Below the pieces are notes generated by a model that worked only from the letters and a program-made list of their open reading frames with translations, had not been told where the DNA came from and ran no database searches. A stretch of 64,000 nucleotides of DNA, taken from assembly GCA_028284955.1 (NCBI GenBank), contig JANQQS010000181.1, positions 1 through 64,000 of the forward strand. The letters run 5' to 3'. Shown here piece by piece: positions 50,837 to 60,233 of the stretch (its first letter is position 1; each line of letters begins with the position of its first letter). This DNA is from Myxococcota bacterium (GTDB taxonomy: Bacteria; Myxococcota_A; Polyangia; Polyangiales; Houyiibacteriaceae). The position numbers were made by a program, and so were the translations under genes.

Positions 50837-52711
50837 ATGCGTTCATTTCGTTCAAGAATCGGTTCAAGAAAAATCAGCAACGAATATGCCGCGCGGCTTC
50901 GCATATTGGTTGCGCTTGCCGGATCGATCGCCGTGGCGGGAACATGGGGATGTGCGGCCGAGGCCACAGAGGCCCCGCCGTTGGCCATCAAATCCGCCAA
51001 CGTGGATTCGACCCGCTGCTGGCCTGCCATCAAACAACTGAAAACGAATCGCTCAGCGCAATGCATGTACGTTCGCGTTCCGCTTTGGCATCCAGACTCA
51101 GGCGGCGCGCTCGCCGCGCGAGCGAATCCACCGCTCGATACTGAGCTTCAGCTCGCTGTGGCGGTGCTTCAAGCGCCGACCCCTTCATCACGCCCGCCTC
51201 TGTTCTACCTGCGCGGAGGGCCCTTCGAAACGATGGCGGTGTTGAAATGGGTGGGCTCCGCGTTGGATGAAATAGCAGACGACCGCGACCTCGTTGTTTT
51301 CGACTATCGCGGGGTGGGCAAGTCGAAGCCTCGCCTCGAATGTTCTATCTCGGATGCCGATAAAGACGCGCTCGTACCCCGCCACACGTCGTCGCCAGAG
51401 CACGAAAATAGTCGTCTACTCGAGCACCACAGGATCCTCTCACAAACGAAATGTGCGCCTCAGCTCGCCAAAAAAGGCCTTGACCTCTCCGCGTTCAACT
51501 ATCGCCAACTCGCCCTGGATGTCGACGCCATCCGTGGCGCCCTGGGTTACCCCCAAATCGATATCTACAGCGAATCTGCCGGAACCACTATCGCACAACA
51601 CCTCGACCGGCTTCGTCCTGGCATGGTGCGCTACGCTGTACTCGACAGCCCTCTCGCTTACGACGTCGACTTCGCAGCGAATGCCCACAGAATCGCGATA
51701 AACCATGCGCTGCGCGAGGTTTCGCGAGCTTGCCTAGCCGAACCAGGGTGCCGCGCAGGATACTGCATCAACCAAACCGGCGACCGCTGCGATGACGTCG
51801 AAAACATGTTCGCGACGCTCTACCAGCAACTCAACGACACACCGGTCGCGATTTCCCTTCACGAAGCGTATCGATCTCAACTCGAGTCGCCACCCAAGGA
51901 GTTCCTGTTGTGGGGCCACTCGTTGGTCCAATGGGCGGTAGGCCGATTGGCCCATGAGGTCGCCCCGCGGCCTTTGATCGATGACCTGGTTACGTTGATT
52001 GGTATGACAACGGATCGCATCCTGAGCCGACCGTCAACGCCAAAAGCAAATGCGCTGCTTCAGTACATTGCGTTTCGACTCCTCAATACGGCGGAGCTCG
52101 ATCCGCGCCGCACGTTTGCCCACCGTGTGCTGTTGTACACAACTTCGCTTTGCACAAGCTATGCAATCCGTGAAGGTTTTCTGCCACCCCCGGGAATGGG
52201 ACCTCTGCCGAGGCCTCCAGAATTCAGACCACCTCCCAATCCAAGCCTCGTTCAGTTCTTTGTGCCTCCACCTCTGAACGCATGCCTGGCGGGGATGCTG
52301 GAGCGTGATTCGTTTATCGCGCCTCCGAATAATCGAACCATGCAGGTCCTCATACTTGCGTCACGCTTCGACGCCATCACCCCGCCCATGTACGCCCGAA
52401 GGGCGCAACAACTCATCGGCGCAGACCGCACACAGCTCACGATGTTTCAAAGCGCGCCCCACGCGGCGGCGATATCCAGAACACCCGACGGCCAATGCGC
52501 TCGGCATCTCGCGAGAAAGTTTTTTCTCGACCCCAACTCTACGAGGCCGCCCAACTGCGCCGACCGCTCGGCTCCGCCACCCATGACTCGGCCACCCATG
52601 ACTCGGCCACCCACGACTCGGCCACCCATGACTCGGCCGCTTGGTACTCAGCCGCAGGCAGCGCAACCACCACCCAGTTTCGTGCCAACACCGCCGCCGA
52701 TCACTAGCTAA
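50837..52711 (+). CDS. Secreted alpha/beta hydrolase with TAP-like C-terminus
   Basis: The 624-residue protein has a lipoprotein signal (LVALAGSIAVAGTWGC). A proline-iminopeptidase-like core follows: PPLFYLRGGPFETMAVL, DLVVFDYRGVGKSKP, the nucleophile IYSESAGTTIAQHL, and a TAP-like LILASRFDAITPPMYARRAQ with a His later in the FQSAPHAAAI segment. It is probably a peptidase or esterase at the cell surface. The C-terminal tail contains four 15-bp repeats encoding PPMTR and ends in a proline-rich stretch. ATG 50837 is used; ATG 50771 is upstream in frame. Confidence 0.82.
   Translation: MRSFRSRIGSRKISNEYAARLRILVALAGSIAVAGTWGCAAEATEAPPLAIKSANVDSTRCWPAIKQLKTNRSAQCMYVRVPLWHPDSGGALAARANPPLDTELQLAVAVLQAPTPSSRPPLFYLRGGPFETMAVLKWVGSALDEIADDRDLVVFDYRGVGKSKPRLECSISDADKDALVPRHTSSPEHENSRLLEHHRILSQTKCAPQLAKKGLDLSAFNYRQLALDVDAIRGALGYPQIDIYSESAGTTIAQHLDRLRPGMVRYAVLDSPLAYDVDFAANAHRIAINHALREVSRACLAEPGCRAGYCINQTGDRCDDVENMFATLYQQLNDTPVAISLHEAYRSQLESPPKEFLLWGHSLVQWAVGRLAHEVAPRPLIDDLVTLIGMTTDRILSRPSTPKANALLQYIAFRLLNTAELDPRRTFAHRVLLYTTSLCTSYAIREGFLPPPGMGPLPRPPEFRPPPNPSLVQFFVPPPLNACLAGMLERDSFIAPPNNRTMQVLILASRFDAITPPMYARRAQQLIGADRTQLTMFQSAPHAAAISRTPDGQCARHLARKFFLDPNSTRPPNCADRSAPPPMTRPPMTRPPTTRPPMTRPLGTQPQAAQPPPSFVPTPPPITS
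52577..52636. repeat. 15-bp in-frame tandem repeat (PPMTR)
   Basis: CCACCCATGACTCGG is repeated four times (one unit has a single change) and encodes the proline/threonine-rich tail of the TAP-like hydrolase. Confidence 0.92.
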
Positions 52712-52766
52712 AGCAACCGAATACTCGTTCGGGGAATCGCAACGTAAACCGCCATCGCGGCTTCGG

Positions 52767-53924
52767 TTAACGCAGAAAGCTGACAATCTCGCTGGCGATT
52801 CGTTCTACGCCGTCGGTTTCGAGCTCTCCAAATATCGGCAAGGCGAGGACCTCGCGCGCGGCGCGTTCGCTTTCAGGGAACGAGCCAAGCGGACACGCCA
52901 AGGCTTCAAAGCACGGCTGCAAATGGAGGGGGAGCGGATAGTAGATGGCGGTGGCAATGCCGGCTTGGGCGAGGTGGGCTTTGAGCGCGTCGCGGCGGTC
53001 GGTGCGAATCACGTACTGGTTGTATACGTGCCCTTCGTGCACCCGCTTGGGCGCGATCAAGCGCTCGGGAGGAAGCCCTGAGTTCGCGAAGAATTCGTCA
53101 TAGAGCGCAGCGTTCCTTCTTCGGCCTTCGGTCCAGCGCTCAAGGTAGGGAAGCTTCGCGCGCAAGATCGCAGCCTGCAACGCATCCAAACGGAAGTTTC
53201 CTCCCACTAGCGAGTGGTAGTATTTCGGTTTACTGCCGTGCGCGCGAAGCACGCGAACTTGCTCAGCGAGTTCGGCGTTCGAGGTCGTCACCAAGCCGCC
53301 ATCGCCGAAGCCGCCGAGGTTCTTGGACGGGAAAAACGAAAACGCGGCGAGGGTTCCGAGGCCTCCCACGATGCCTTCGCAGCAGCGCGCGCCCAGCGCC
53401 TGAGCCGCGTCTTCAACAATCGGCAAATCGCCCGCTGCTTCGCGAATGGCCCGCATATCACAGGGCTGCCCGAAGAGATGCACGGGCATCAGCGCTCGTG
53501 TACGGGGGGTCACTGCGTCGGCCACGTGGGTGGCATCGAGGTTGAAGGTGACCGGGTCAATATCTACGAATACTGGCTTGGCTCCCGAACGCACGATGCT
53601 GCCCGCGGTCGCGAAAAACGTGAACGGCGTGGTGATAATCTCATCTGCTTCGTGTGAAACAACGTTTTTCCACATGTTCGACGCGTCAACTCCGAGAGCC
53701 ATGAGCGAAATGAGCAACGCGTCGGTGCCGCTCGATACGCCAATGGCGTGAGGCACGCCGAGATATTCCGCGATCTCTCGCTCCAACGCCTCGACTTCGG
53801 GCCCCAAAATAAACCGGTTTCCATCCAGCACGCGGGCGATGGCGCCTTCGATATCGGCTCGAAGCGGGCCGTTTTGGGCGGCCAAATCGAGCATAGGAAT
53901 CTTCTTTTGAGGGGCATCGAGCAT
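52767..53924 (-). CDS. DegT/DnrJ/EryC1/StrS sugar aminotransferase
   Basis: The 385-residue protein is PLP-dependent: the Lys lies in SFFPSKNLGGFGDGG, with MPVHLFGQPCDM, PIVEDAAQALGA and LPYLERWTEGRRRNA. It would add an amino group to a nucleotide-3-keto-sugar. It sits with an N-acyltransferase and a Gfo/Idh dehydrogenase, the set that makes a 3-acetamido sugar in WlbA-D-like pathways. ATG 53924 is used; the frame is open to 54011. Confidence 0.9.
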   Translation of the reverse strand: MLDAPQKKIPMLDLAAQNGPLRADIEGAIARVLDGNRFILGPEVEALEREIAEYLGVPHAIGVSSGTDALLISLMALGVDASNMWKNVVSHEADEIITTPFTFFATAGSIVRSGAKPVFVDIDPVTFNLDATHVADAVTPRTRALMPVHLFGQPCDMRAIREAAGDLPIVEDAAQALGARCCEGIVGGLGTLAAFSFFPSKNLGGFGDGGLVTTSNAELAEQVRVLRAHGSKPKYYHSLVGGNFRLDALQAAILRAKLPYLERWTEGRRRNAALYDEFFANSGLPPERLIAPKRVHEGHVYNQYVIRTDRRDALKAHLAQAGIATAIYYPLPLHLQPCFEALACPLGSFPESERAAREVLALPIFGELETDGVERIASEIVSFLR

Positions 53925-53929
53925 CGTAG

Positions 53930-54562
53930 TTAGCTTCCCTGTAGAACGATTTGATCTCCACGAACGGTTTGATCCCTGCGAACGATGTAGCGGTCGCCGC
54001 AGCGTGCGCACTGAGGCTCTTCCGCGGAAGGCAGCGTCTCACCGCAGCGACACACAAAGCCGCACGGACGAGCCGGTACGCCAATCGCCAGCACGTGCGG
54101 CGCAATGTTTTTTGTGACCACCGCGCCAGCCCCAATCATCGCGTAGTCGCCCACGTCATGCCCACACACCACGGTCGCGTTGGCACCGATGGTCGCGCCG
54201 CGGCCAATGCGCGTGGGTCGGAATTCGTCTTTTCGACTGACGTGCGCGCGCGGATTGACCACATTGGTGAACACGCAGCTCGGCCCCAAGAACGCATCGT
54301 CTTCCACCTGCACTCCGGCGTAGATCGACACATTGTTTTGGACGCGTACGCCATCTCCAATCACCACCCCCGGAGCCACGAACACGTTTTGGCCGAGCAC
54401 GCATCGCGCACCGATCTTTGCCGCCGCGCTGACATGCGAAAAATGCCAGATGCGCGTCTCAGAGCCCACCGTCGCACCGCCATCCACCACCGCCGTTGAA
54501 TGGACCTGGGCCGTAGGGTGTACCGCGCCGGGTTGCTGGGCGTGTGGTGAAGTCTTGGTCAA
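53930..54562 (-). CDS. Hexapeptide-repeat sugar N-acyltransferase (WlbB-like)
   Basis: The 210-residue protein shows left-handed beta-helix repeats (VHPTAQVHSTAVVDGGATVG, IGARCVLGQNVFVAPGVVIG, IGRGATIGANATVVCGHDVG). It also has CVFTNVVNPRAHVSRKDEF, characteristic of WlbB/WbpD acyltransferases that acetylate a 3-amino sugar. A C-terminal zinc-finger-like CRCGETLPSAEEPQCARCG follows. The start TTG 54562 forms TTGA with the stop of the dehydrogenase gene. The 5-bp gap to the aminotransferase gene shows one operon. Confidence 0.9.
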   Translation of the reverse strand: MTKTSPHAQQPGAVHPTAQVHSTAVVDGGATVGSETRIWHFSHVSAAAKIGARCVLGQNVFVAPGVVIGDGVRVQNNVSIYAGVQVEDDAFLGPSCVFTNVVNPRAHVSRKDEFRPTRIGRGATIGANATVVCGHDVGDYAMIGAGAVVTKNIAPHVLAIGVPARPCGFVCRCGETLPSAEEPQCARCGDRYIVRRDQTVRGDQIVLQGS

Positions 54563-55626
54563 GAAAGCTCCACCCGCACGCCGGCGCGCTGCATCGATTG
54601 CGTTCCTGCTTCGAGCGCCCGAACTACGGCCAGTCCCGAACGACCATCGGCAATCGGCGGTTTCCTCGTGCGGACCGCATCGACAAATGCCTCGCACTCA
54701 GCGCGCAGAGGCTCCACGCTTCCGAGCGAAGGCGCTTCGGCCTCACCTCGGCGAACAGGTATTCGGCCTCCTCCTCCAGTTGATGAAACGGAGGCCGGGT
54801 CCACGCCTTTGTCGTGAATCACTAGTTTCGCCTCCAAAGTGTCGTCAAACACCGCCATCTTCTTTGAACCGACGACGACCAAGCGCCGGGTTTTGGTGGG
54901 GTCGAGCCAGCTCACATGAATATGCGCGATGCGGTTGGAGGAATAGTGAAGCGACGCGAATACCACATCTTCAATACGCGCTTCGGATTGAATCATCACG
55001 CTTCCGGTCGCGTGCACCGCTTCCGCTTCGGCGCCGAGCATATAATTCGCCAGGGAAATGTCATGCGGAGCGAGAGACCACCACGCATTTTCGTTCTGAC
55101 GTACGACCCCGAGATTGAGGCGCTGCGTATACACATGCTGGATATCGCCGAGGTCGCCTTGTTCGATACGCTCGCGCAGCGCAATCACCGCTGGATGATA
55201 GAGCAACAGGTGACCCACCATCAGGATGCGCCCGCGCACGTCTGCCAGCTCGCAAAGCTCTGCCGCATCCCGGGTCGATAGCGCCATCGGCTTTTCCACC
55301 AGCACGTCTTTTCCTGCCTCGAGCGCCTGTCTCGCAAGTTCGAAATGAGAGGGCGCATCGGTCGCCACCACCACCGCGCGAAGGGTCGAATCCCCGACGA
55401 TTGAGGCAGCGTCTGCGAGCACTTCCACAGCTGGATGTTCGCGAGCCACGCGCGCACGAGTCGCTTCCGAGCAATCGCAGACGTATCGTAGTTCGACGCT
55501 ACTCATCAGCGAAAACGTGCGCACGTGATTCTTGCCCCACCCCCCCGCGCCAATCACCCCCACTGAAAGCATTGCCTCCGGTTGGTTCATTGAGCCTGGT
55601 TGGTTCGACGAGTCTTGCGAGCTCAT
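54559..55626 (-). CDS. Gfo/Idh/MocA oxidoreductase (nucleotide-sugar 3-dehydrogenase)
   Basis: The 355-residue protein has a Rossmann start (GVIGAGGWGKNHVRTF), the EKPMALSTRDAAEL motif with the conserved Lys, and DVLVEKPMAL with VGHLLLYHPAV. By operon partners it would oxidise UDP-GlcNAc (or its uronate) at C3 to feed the aminotransferase. ATG 55626 overlaps the thiolase stop (ATGA). The N-terminal 18 residues ([17 protein letters not shown]) are encoded by an 18-bp tandem repeat and are probably non-functional. Confidence 0.9.
   Translation of the reverse strand: MSSQDSSNQPGSMNQPEAMLSVGVIGAGGWGKNHVRTFSLMSSVELRYVCDCSEATRARVAREHPAVEVLADAASIVGDSTLRAVVVATDAPSHFELARQALEAGKDVLVEKPMALSTRDAAELCELADVRGRILMVGHLLLYHPAVIALRERIEQGDLGDIQHVYTQRLNLGVVRQNENAWWSLAPHDISLANYMLGAEAEAVHATGSVMIQSEARIEDVVFASLHYSSNRIAHIHVSWLDPTKTRRLVVVGSKKMAVFDDTLEAKLVIHDKGVDPASVSSTGGGGRIPVRRGEAEAPSLGSVEPLRAECEAFVDAVRTRKPPIADGRSGLAVVRALEAGTQSMQRAGVRVELS
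55576..55612. repeat. 17-18-bp tandem repeat at a gene start
   Basis: CCGGTTGGTTCATTGAG and CCTGGTTGGTTCGACGAG are imperfect tandem copies that encode the SNQPGSMNQP N-terminal extension of the Gfo/Idh protein. Confidence 0.6.
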
Positions 55627-56897
55627 GACGAATGCTCCGGTGGGCCGGGTTCACGCTCCAAAATCATCGCCAACCCTTGCCCCACGCCGATGCAAAGAGT
55701 GGCCAAGCCGTAGCGGGCTTGTCGGTCTCGCATCAGATGCGCGAGCGTGACCACGATGCGTGCGCCACTCGAGCCAATCGGGTGGCCGAGGGCAATCGCG
55801 CCTCCTCGGAGGTTCACCTTCTTGGGGTCCAATCCGAGTTCGCGTATGCAGGCCAAACTTTGAGCCGCGAACGCTTCGTTCAACTCGACGATTTCAATAT
55901 CGTTCACGCCCAAGTTTGCGCGCTTGAGCGCGCTCCGAGTCGCAGTGACAGGCCCGATGCCCATATAGTTTGGATGCACCCCGGTCGCCGCCCAGGCGCG
56001 CACGGTAGCGAGCGGCGCAAGCCCCTGCGCGGTCGCCCAAACGCGCGAAGTGACTACGACCGCCGCCGCTCCATCGCTCAGCGGAGAGGAGTTTCCCGCC
56101 GTGACGGTGCCCCCTTCTCGAAATACCGGCCGGAGCGCGGCGAGTTTCTCGAGCGATGTATCGGGTCGTACTCCTTCGTCTCGATCAAAAGCGGCTTCCG
56201 GTTCCTTCTTCCGTTTCGGAATCGGTACCGATACAACTTCGCGATCGAACGCGCCATCCTTCCATGCCGCGTCGGCTCGCTGATGACTGGTCAGCGCAAA
56301 CGCATCCTGGTCTTCACGCGAAACGTCGTAGCGCTCAGCGACGTTTTCTGCCGTCTCTCCCATCGAATGAAGTTCAAACCGTTCACGCATACGCGGATTG
56401 GGAAACCGCCATCCTAAGCTGCTGTCGAAGATGCCTGGCGGCGTTCGAGGGAGCGCTTCTTCGGCCTTGTTCATCACGTAGGGGGCGCGGCTCATCGACT
56501 CTACGCCACCCGCCACCATCACCTCGTAGTCGCCCAAACGAATCGCTCGTGCCGCGGCAATGATCGCTTCAAGGCCGGAACCACAGAGCCGATTCACCGT
56601 CACCGCCGGCACTTCGTACGGAAGACCAGCCAGCAACGCAGCCATTCGTGCCACGTTGCGGTTATCTTCCCCGGCCTGGTTGGTCGCGCCGAACACGACT
56701 TCTCCGAGCGCTTTCTTCGCCGCGGGCGCGCGCGAAAGCGAAGCATCCAAGACCACCGCAGCGAGATCATCGGGGCGCACGCGAGATAGAGCTCCGCGAT
56801 AACGCCCCACGGGCGTACGCACGGCTTCGACAATCACGGGGTCGAGATCACCGCCATTCTGAGGCACCATCCGCGAGTTGCTACCACAACGAGCCAT
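55623..56897 (-). CDS. Acetyl-CoA C-acyltransferase (thiolase)
   Basis: The 424-residue protein has the catalytic Cys in [15 protein letters not shown], the His in [14 protein letters not shown] / [17 protein letters not shown], and the second Cys in [15 protein letters not shown]. It joins or cleaves acyl-CoA units, probably in fatty-acid or acetoacetyl-CoA metabolism. It is coupled by ATGA to the Gfo/Idh gene, an odd functional pairing that may only reflect gene packing. ATG 56897 is used; ATG 56870 is internal and in frame. Confidence 0.93.
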   Translation of the reverse strand: MARCGSNSRMVPQNGGDLDPVIVEAVRTPVGRYRGALSRVRPDDLAAVVLDASLSRAPAAKKALGEVVFGATNQAGEDNRNVARMAALLAGLPYEVPAVTVNRLCGSGLEAIIAAARAIRLGDYEVMVAGGVESMSRAPYVMNKAEEALPRTPPGIFDSSLGWRFPNPRMRERFELHSMGETAENVAERYDVSREDQDAFALTSHQRADAAWKDGAFDREVVSVPIPKRKKEPEAAFDRDEGVRPDTSLEKLAALRPVFREGGTVTAGNSSPLSDGAAAVVVTSRVWATAQGLAPLATVRAWAATGVHPNYMGIGPVTATRSALKRANLGVNDIEIVELNEAFAAQSLACIRELGLDPKKVNLRGGAIALGHPIGSSGARIVVTLAHLMRDRQARYGLATLCIGVGQGLAMILEREPGPPEHSS

Positions 56898-56926
56898 CTC
56901 GACGCTAGACGGCGTGGTCCGATGAA

Positions 56927-58174
56927 TCAGTGTTCACTGCATGCGGTGTCAAATCGATCAAGCCAGCGGCGCATCCGCGGCATGTGAGCAGTCCATGTAT
57001 TCCGCTGTCCGGCGGCTCGCGCCCCCGATTGAAGCTGCAACCTGAGGTCGAGATCACGCACCAAGCGATCGACGGCGGCGCGGAGGCGCTGTGCATCATC
57101 TGGCCGGGCATCGTCTGGCCGGGCATCATCTGGCGGAACGAGCAGCCCATCGCGCTCATGCGAGACCATTTCCGAAATGCCGCCAGTCGCTGATGCGACA
57201 ACCGGCAGCCCCGCCGAATACGCCTCGAGCACCACCCTCGGCGCACCCTCCTCGCGAAAGCGGGTTGCTCGAGACGGCACCACCAACGCGTCGGCGGCCG
57301 CAAGCCATCGACTCTTATCCGGCTCGCGAACTTCCCCCACAAAGCGAACCGGCGCGTCACACCGGACCGCCAATCGCTCGAGGCGAGAGCGCTCGGGTCC
57401 GCGGCCCGCGACCACGAGCTCGCGGTCTCGGCATCCTGCAAACGCGCGAATCGCGACGTCGATGCCTTTTATCGGAATCAAGCGACTCAGGCACAGCGCA
57501 GTGAACTTATGCAGCCCGAGGGCGCGACGAGTCCGATCGCGCGACATGTCAGGGGGCGCTCCATCAACCCCCATCGGCGCAGCAAACAAACAATGCTTTC
57601 GCCAGATTTCTGTTGCAGGTGATTTCGGAAGCAGCGCCGCAAACGTCTCACCTTGGCGCTGGCTCACACACTGCACGCGAGCGCGCTGGTGGACCAAACG
57701 GCGCACGAACCGACGTCGCCCGGGAAGCTGCCGCAAAAGATGCAGGTCTGAACCATGCACCACCGCCCAGTGTGGTCGGCCGTGGGCCACGAACGATGCC
57801 GCCATCCCGCACGGCAGTACCCAATGGCTCACGACCCCTTGCCATCCCGAGCCGTAGCGCCGCGCGGCATGCCACAGCACACACGGAAACGCAGCTGCTC
57901 CCGGCCACGCCAGGACATCTCGGCGCAAGTTGTCAGGCGCTCCTGCTCGAAAAAAGGTTCGCGCCATCGCGCGCGGCCACATATAGGAAAGCCAGCGAAC
58001 CGAAATTCCCGGCCAAGGCTGCGTCCAAGCGCGGCCAACTCCATTGCGCGGCGCAAGCACATCGACCGTGCACCCAAGCTGCACCAGTACCTTCGCATGC
58101 TCGAGCACAAACCCGCCTGCCGAGTCGCCATCGAACCGAGGAAACGACGTCGTAAGCAGCCCCAGCCGGATCAC
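56927..58174 (-). CDS. Family 4 glycosyltransferase
   Basis: The 415-residue protein has the GT-B N-terminal domain (LTTSFPRFDGDSAGGFVLEHA, VDVLAPRNGVG), a central CLSRLIPIKGIDVAIRAFAG and the nucleotide-sugar EX7E-type motif VVPSRATRFREEGAPRVVLEAY with SAGLPVVASATGGISEMV. It probably adds a sugar to a surface polysaccharide together with the nucleotide-sugar genes upstream in the operon order. The start is GTG 58174. The acidic linker DDARPDDARPDDA comes from a 15-bp tandem repeat (57093-57137). Confidence 0.9.
   Translation of the reverse strand: MIRLGLLTTSFPRFDGDSAGGFVLEHAKVLVQLGCTVDVLAPRNGVGRAWTQPWPGISVRWLSYMWPRAMARTFFRAGAPDNLRRDVLAWPGAAAFPCVLWHAARRYGSGWQGVVSHWVLPCGMAASFVAHGRPHWAVVHGSDLHLLRQLPGRRRFVRRLVHQRARVQCVSQRQGETFAALLPKSPATEIWRKHCLFAAPMGVDGAPPDMSRDRTRRALGLHKFTALCLSRLIPIKGIDVAIRAFAGCRDRELVVAGRGPERSRLERLAVRCDAPVRFVGEVREPDKSRWLAAADALVVPSRATRFREEGAPRVVLEAYSAGLPVVASATGGISEMVSHERDGLLVPPDDARPDDARPDDAQRLRAAVDRLVRDLDLRLQLQSGARAAGQRNTWTAHMPRMRRWLDRFDTACSEH
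57093..57137. repeat. 15-bp in-frame tandem repeat in the GT4 gene
   Basis: GCATCATCTGGCCGG, GCATCGTCTGGCCGG and GCATCATCTGGCGGA form three units and encode DDARP repeats in a linker near the C-terminus. Confidence 0.85.
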
Positions 58175-58195
58175 CTTACGAAAATCCTGGTCACC

Positions 58196-58816
58196 TTAGA
58201 TTCCGAACGCCATGCGCAGATAGGCGAGCCCCTCGAAATCCCAACCACTGGAGTCGTTGTCGGTTGCGATCACGCCCTCGTCCGCGCCGGAGAAAAACAA
58301 GTGATAGCCAATCTGGGGCGTGATGCCGACCGAGAAAAACTTGGCGAAGGTATAGCGCGGGCCGAGCCCAGCCTTGAACCCAATGCCGCGCGTGTTCACC
58401 TGGTTTCCGGATATTCGTTGCCCGTCCACCATCCGCGTTTCGTTATCGCCAATGGATCCGAAGTAGACCGAGCCAGCCAATCGAAAGACCAGTGCCCATT
58501 GCTGATTGAAATTCCACGCGGTGTCTCCGCCCATGTTGAAACTCCACAGCGATGCGTCCTTGCCGAAAAAATTCAGGTAGTTGACGTACGCGCCGATGAA
58601 CAGAATGCGCGCACCAATTTCAAACCCGCCCGCGCCGCCAGAGGCCCAGTCAAAAAAGTCAACGCCCCCGTCTCCGCGGCCCGTAACGCCACCCACCAGA
58701 CCCGAGCCCCACACGGTAAAGAATCGCCCATCGGCGCGAGCCGTCGTGGGCAGCGAGCCGAGACACAACGAGATCGCAGCTGCGCAGAGCGCCAGCCGTG
58801 CAGCGCGAAACCCCAT
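58196..58816 (-). CDS. Outer-membrane beta-barrel-like protein
   Basis: The 206-residue protein has a cleavable signal peptide (ARLALCAAAISLCLGSLPTTARA) and a barrel of amphipathic strands (FFTVWGSGLVGGVTG, AWNFNQQWALVFRLAGSVYF, FSVGITPQIGYHLFFSGAD) that ends LRMAFGI. GAGGGG precedes ATG 58816. No family is recognised. It is a small porin- or OmpW-like protein by size, not by motif. Confidence 0.7.
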   Translation of the reverse strand: MGFRAARLALCAAAISLCLGSLPTTARADGRFFTVWGSGLVGGVTGRGDGGVDFFDWASGGAGGFEIGARILFIGAYVNYLNFFGKDASLWSFNMGGDTAWNFNQQWALVFRLAGSVYFGSIGDNETRMVDGQRISGNQVNTRGIGFKAGLGPRYTFAKFFSVGITPQIGYHLFFSGADEGVIATDNDSSGWDFEGLAYLRMAFGI

Positions 58817-58920
58817 ACGGCAACCCCTCGAACGTAGCGAACGACCGGAACGAACCTCTGAATTTCCTCGCATGGAGAAACACTAGGACGCTCACAACAC
58901 CGCGCAAGCCCATCACAAGG

Positions 58921-58957
58921 CAAAAAAAAACCCCCGCCAGACGGCGAGGGCTTTTTT
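58921..58957 (-). terminator. Rho-independent terminator, bidirectional form
   Basis: CCCTCGCC and GGCGGGGG pair around GTCT and are flanked by A and T runs on both sides. Read on the minus strand, it terminates the DUF4397 gene that ends at 58971. Confidence 0.85.
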
Positions 58958-58970
58958 CTTCGCGCCGCGA

Positions 58971-59909
58971 CTAGTTGCCGGCCGGCGCCTCGTTCGCCAC
59001 AACGATCAACGCGTTGTCCGAAGCTGGCGTGGCAAACACCGCTCCAGCTTCGCCCGCACCCGGCAGCATGCCGAGCTGTTCCGCGGTGAGGGAGGTGATC
59101 GGGTCACCGTCGCAGTCGCCCGCGGCTGCCACGAAGATCGTGGACGTCGCAGTAATCGCGCTCGGCGGAGCCTCGATGGTGGCCGATTCGCCGTAGGCAA
59201 GCCCGTCGGTATCCGATGCGAGCAAGTCCAGCGGCGCGCCGGCGTCGTCACCCTCATCACCCAAGCATACCGTTACCGGGTCTACGGCAGGATGCCCGTG
59301 GGCCACGGTGATGGCGAAGCTCGCCGAATCCGCCGGCTCAAGCGCGTCGACAAACGCGTTGAGCTGAGGCGCGCGATCCGCCGGCGCCCCATCCATAACG
59401 CTGCCGATGGCGCCGACCGTGAACACGTCGGTGGTGTTCAGATTGAGGTCGCCCACGTTCGCGGTGAAGAGCGGAGCAACCCCCGCATCGTCGGTTGCGC
59501 TTGGGCACATGCCGTTGTCGATGGCTTCCCATGGATACACCGCTAGCGTCGCGGCTGCAGGAAGCGCGGACGCATCGATGCTCAAGAACGGCGTCACAGC
59601 GCCTTCCTCAAGAGCTTCGGGAGGATCCGTCGGGCTGGCAGAGAACAAGCCATTGACGAGCAACGAGCCGCTGGCGAGCGGAACACAAATGCCAACCGGA
59701 CCGGCTTCCGCGATCAGGTGTGCGATACGGAAGGTCAGGTTGCCTCCCGCTGTCCCTCCATCGCTGCCTCCGCCGTCCGACGTGGCTGCATCGGTGGTGC
59801 TGCCGCTATCGGTTCCTGCGTCGGTCGACGAGGTATCGTCGTCGCCACAGCCCACTCCCGCAATCGCGAGCATCGAGGCCAAGAACAAGTAAGAATTTTT
59901 CTTCATCAT
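58971..59909 (-). CDS. DUF4397-type lipoprotein
   Basis: The 312-residue protein has a lipoprotein signal (LFLASMLAIAGVGCGDDD) and a linker rich in Ser, Thr, Gly and Asp. A DUF4397-like domain follows: FRIAHLIAEAGPVGICVP, FLSIDASALPAAATLAVYP, NLNTTDVFTVGAIGSVMDG and VDPVTVCLGDEGDDAG. Function is unknown. ATG 59909 and 59906 are adjacent. A rho-independent terminator follows. Confidence 0.8.
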   Translation of the reverse strand: MMKKNSYLFLASMLAIAGVGCGDDDTSSTDAGTDSGSTTDAATSDGGGSDGGTAGGNLTFRIAHLIAEAGPVGICVPLASGSLLVNGLFSASPTDPPEALEEGAVTPFLSIDASALPAAATLAVYPWEAIDNGMCPSATDDAGVAPLFTANVGDLNLNTTDVFTVGAIGSVMDGAPADRAPQLNAFVDALEPADSASFAITVAHGHPAVDPVTVCLGDEGDDAGAPLDLLASDTDGLAYGESATIEAPPSAITATSTIFVAAAGDCDGDPITSLTAEQLGMLPGAGEAGAVFATPASDNALIVVANEAPAGN

Positions 59910-60233
59910 GAAACGCTGTCTCCCTTAGCTGATGACAAACTGCTGTAGAGCTTCGTCGAACGCGAAGCGTCCCCATCGCAAACCCCAACTGAGCAGAAAG
60001 CATGCCGATTGGGATTTTTCCTTTGATCTCCGAGCAGAACGACAATCCGCGACCTGTTCGCGTGACGCAACCGCGACATCTGTGTCCGGCTGGTGAAGTA
60101 TGTCTATGGGCTATTCTCCCCACACATTTCCTGAGATTTCCCCACCACCCGGTAGCGATGAACACAAGTTCAGGTTCAACGACCCTCCGAGGAGCGCGGG
60201 ATATACATGGCGGGATTCAGCTTGGCCAGGCAA
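59910..60233. other. Intergenic region of 324 bp
   Basis: This region separates transketolase (minus) from the DUF4397 gene (minus) and holds the promoter of the latter. A weak hairpin, GCTTCG / CGAAGC, lies near 59947. No gene was recognised. Confidence 0.4.
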
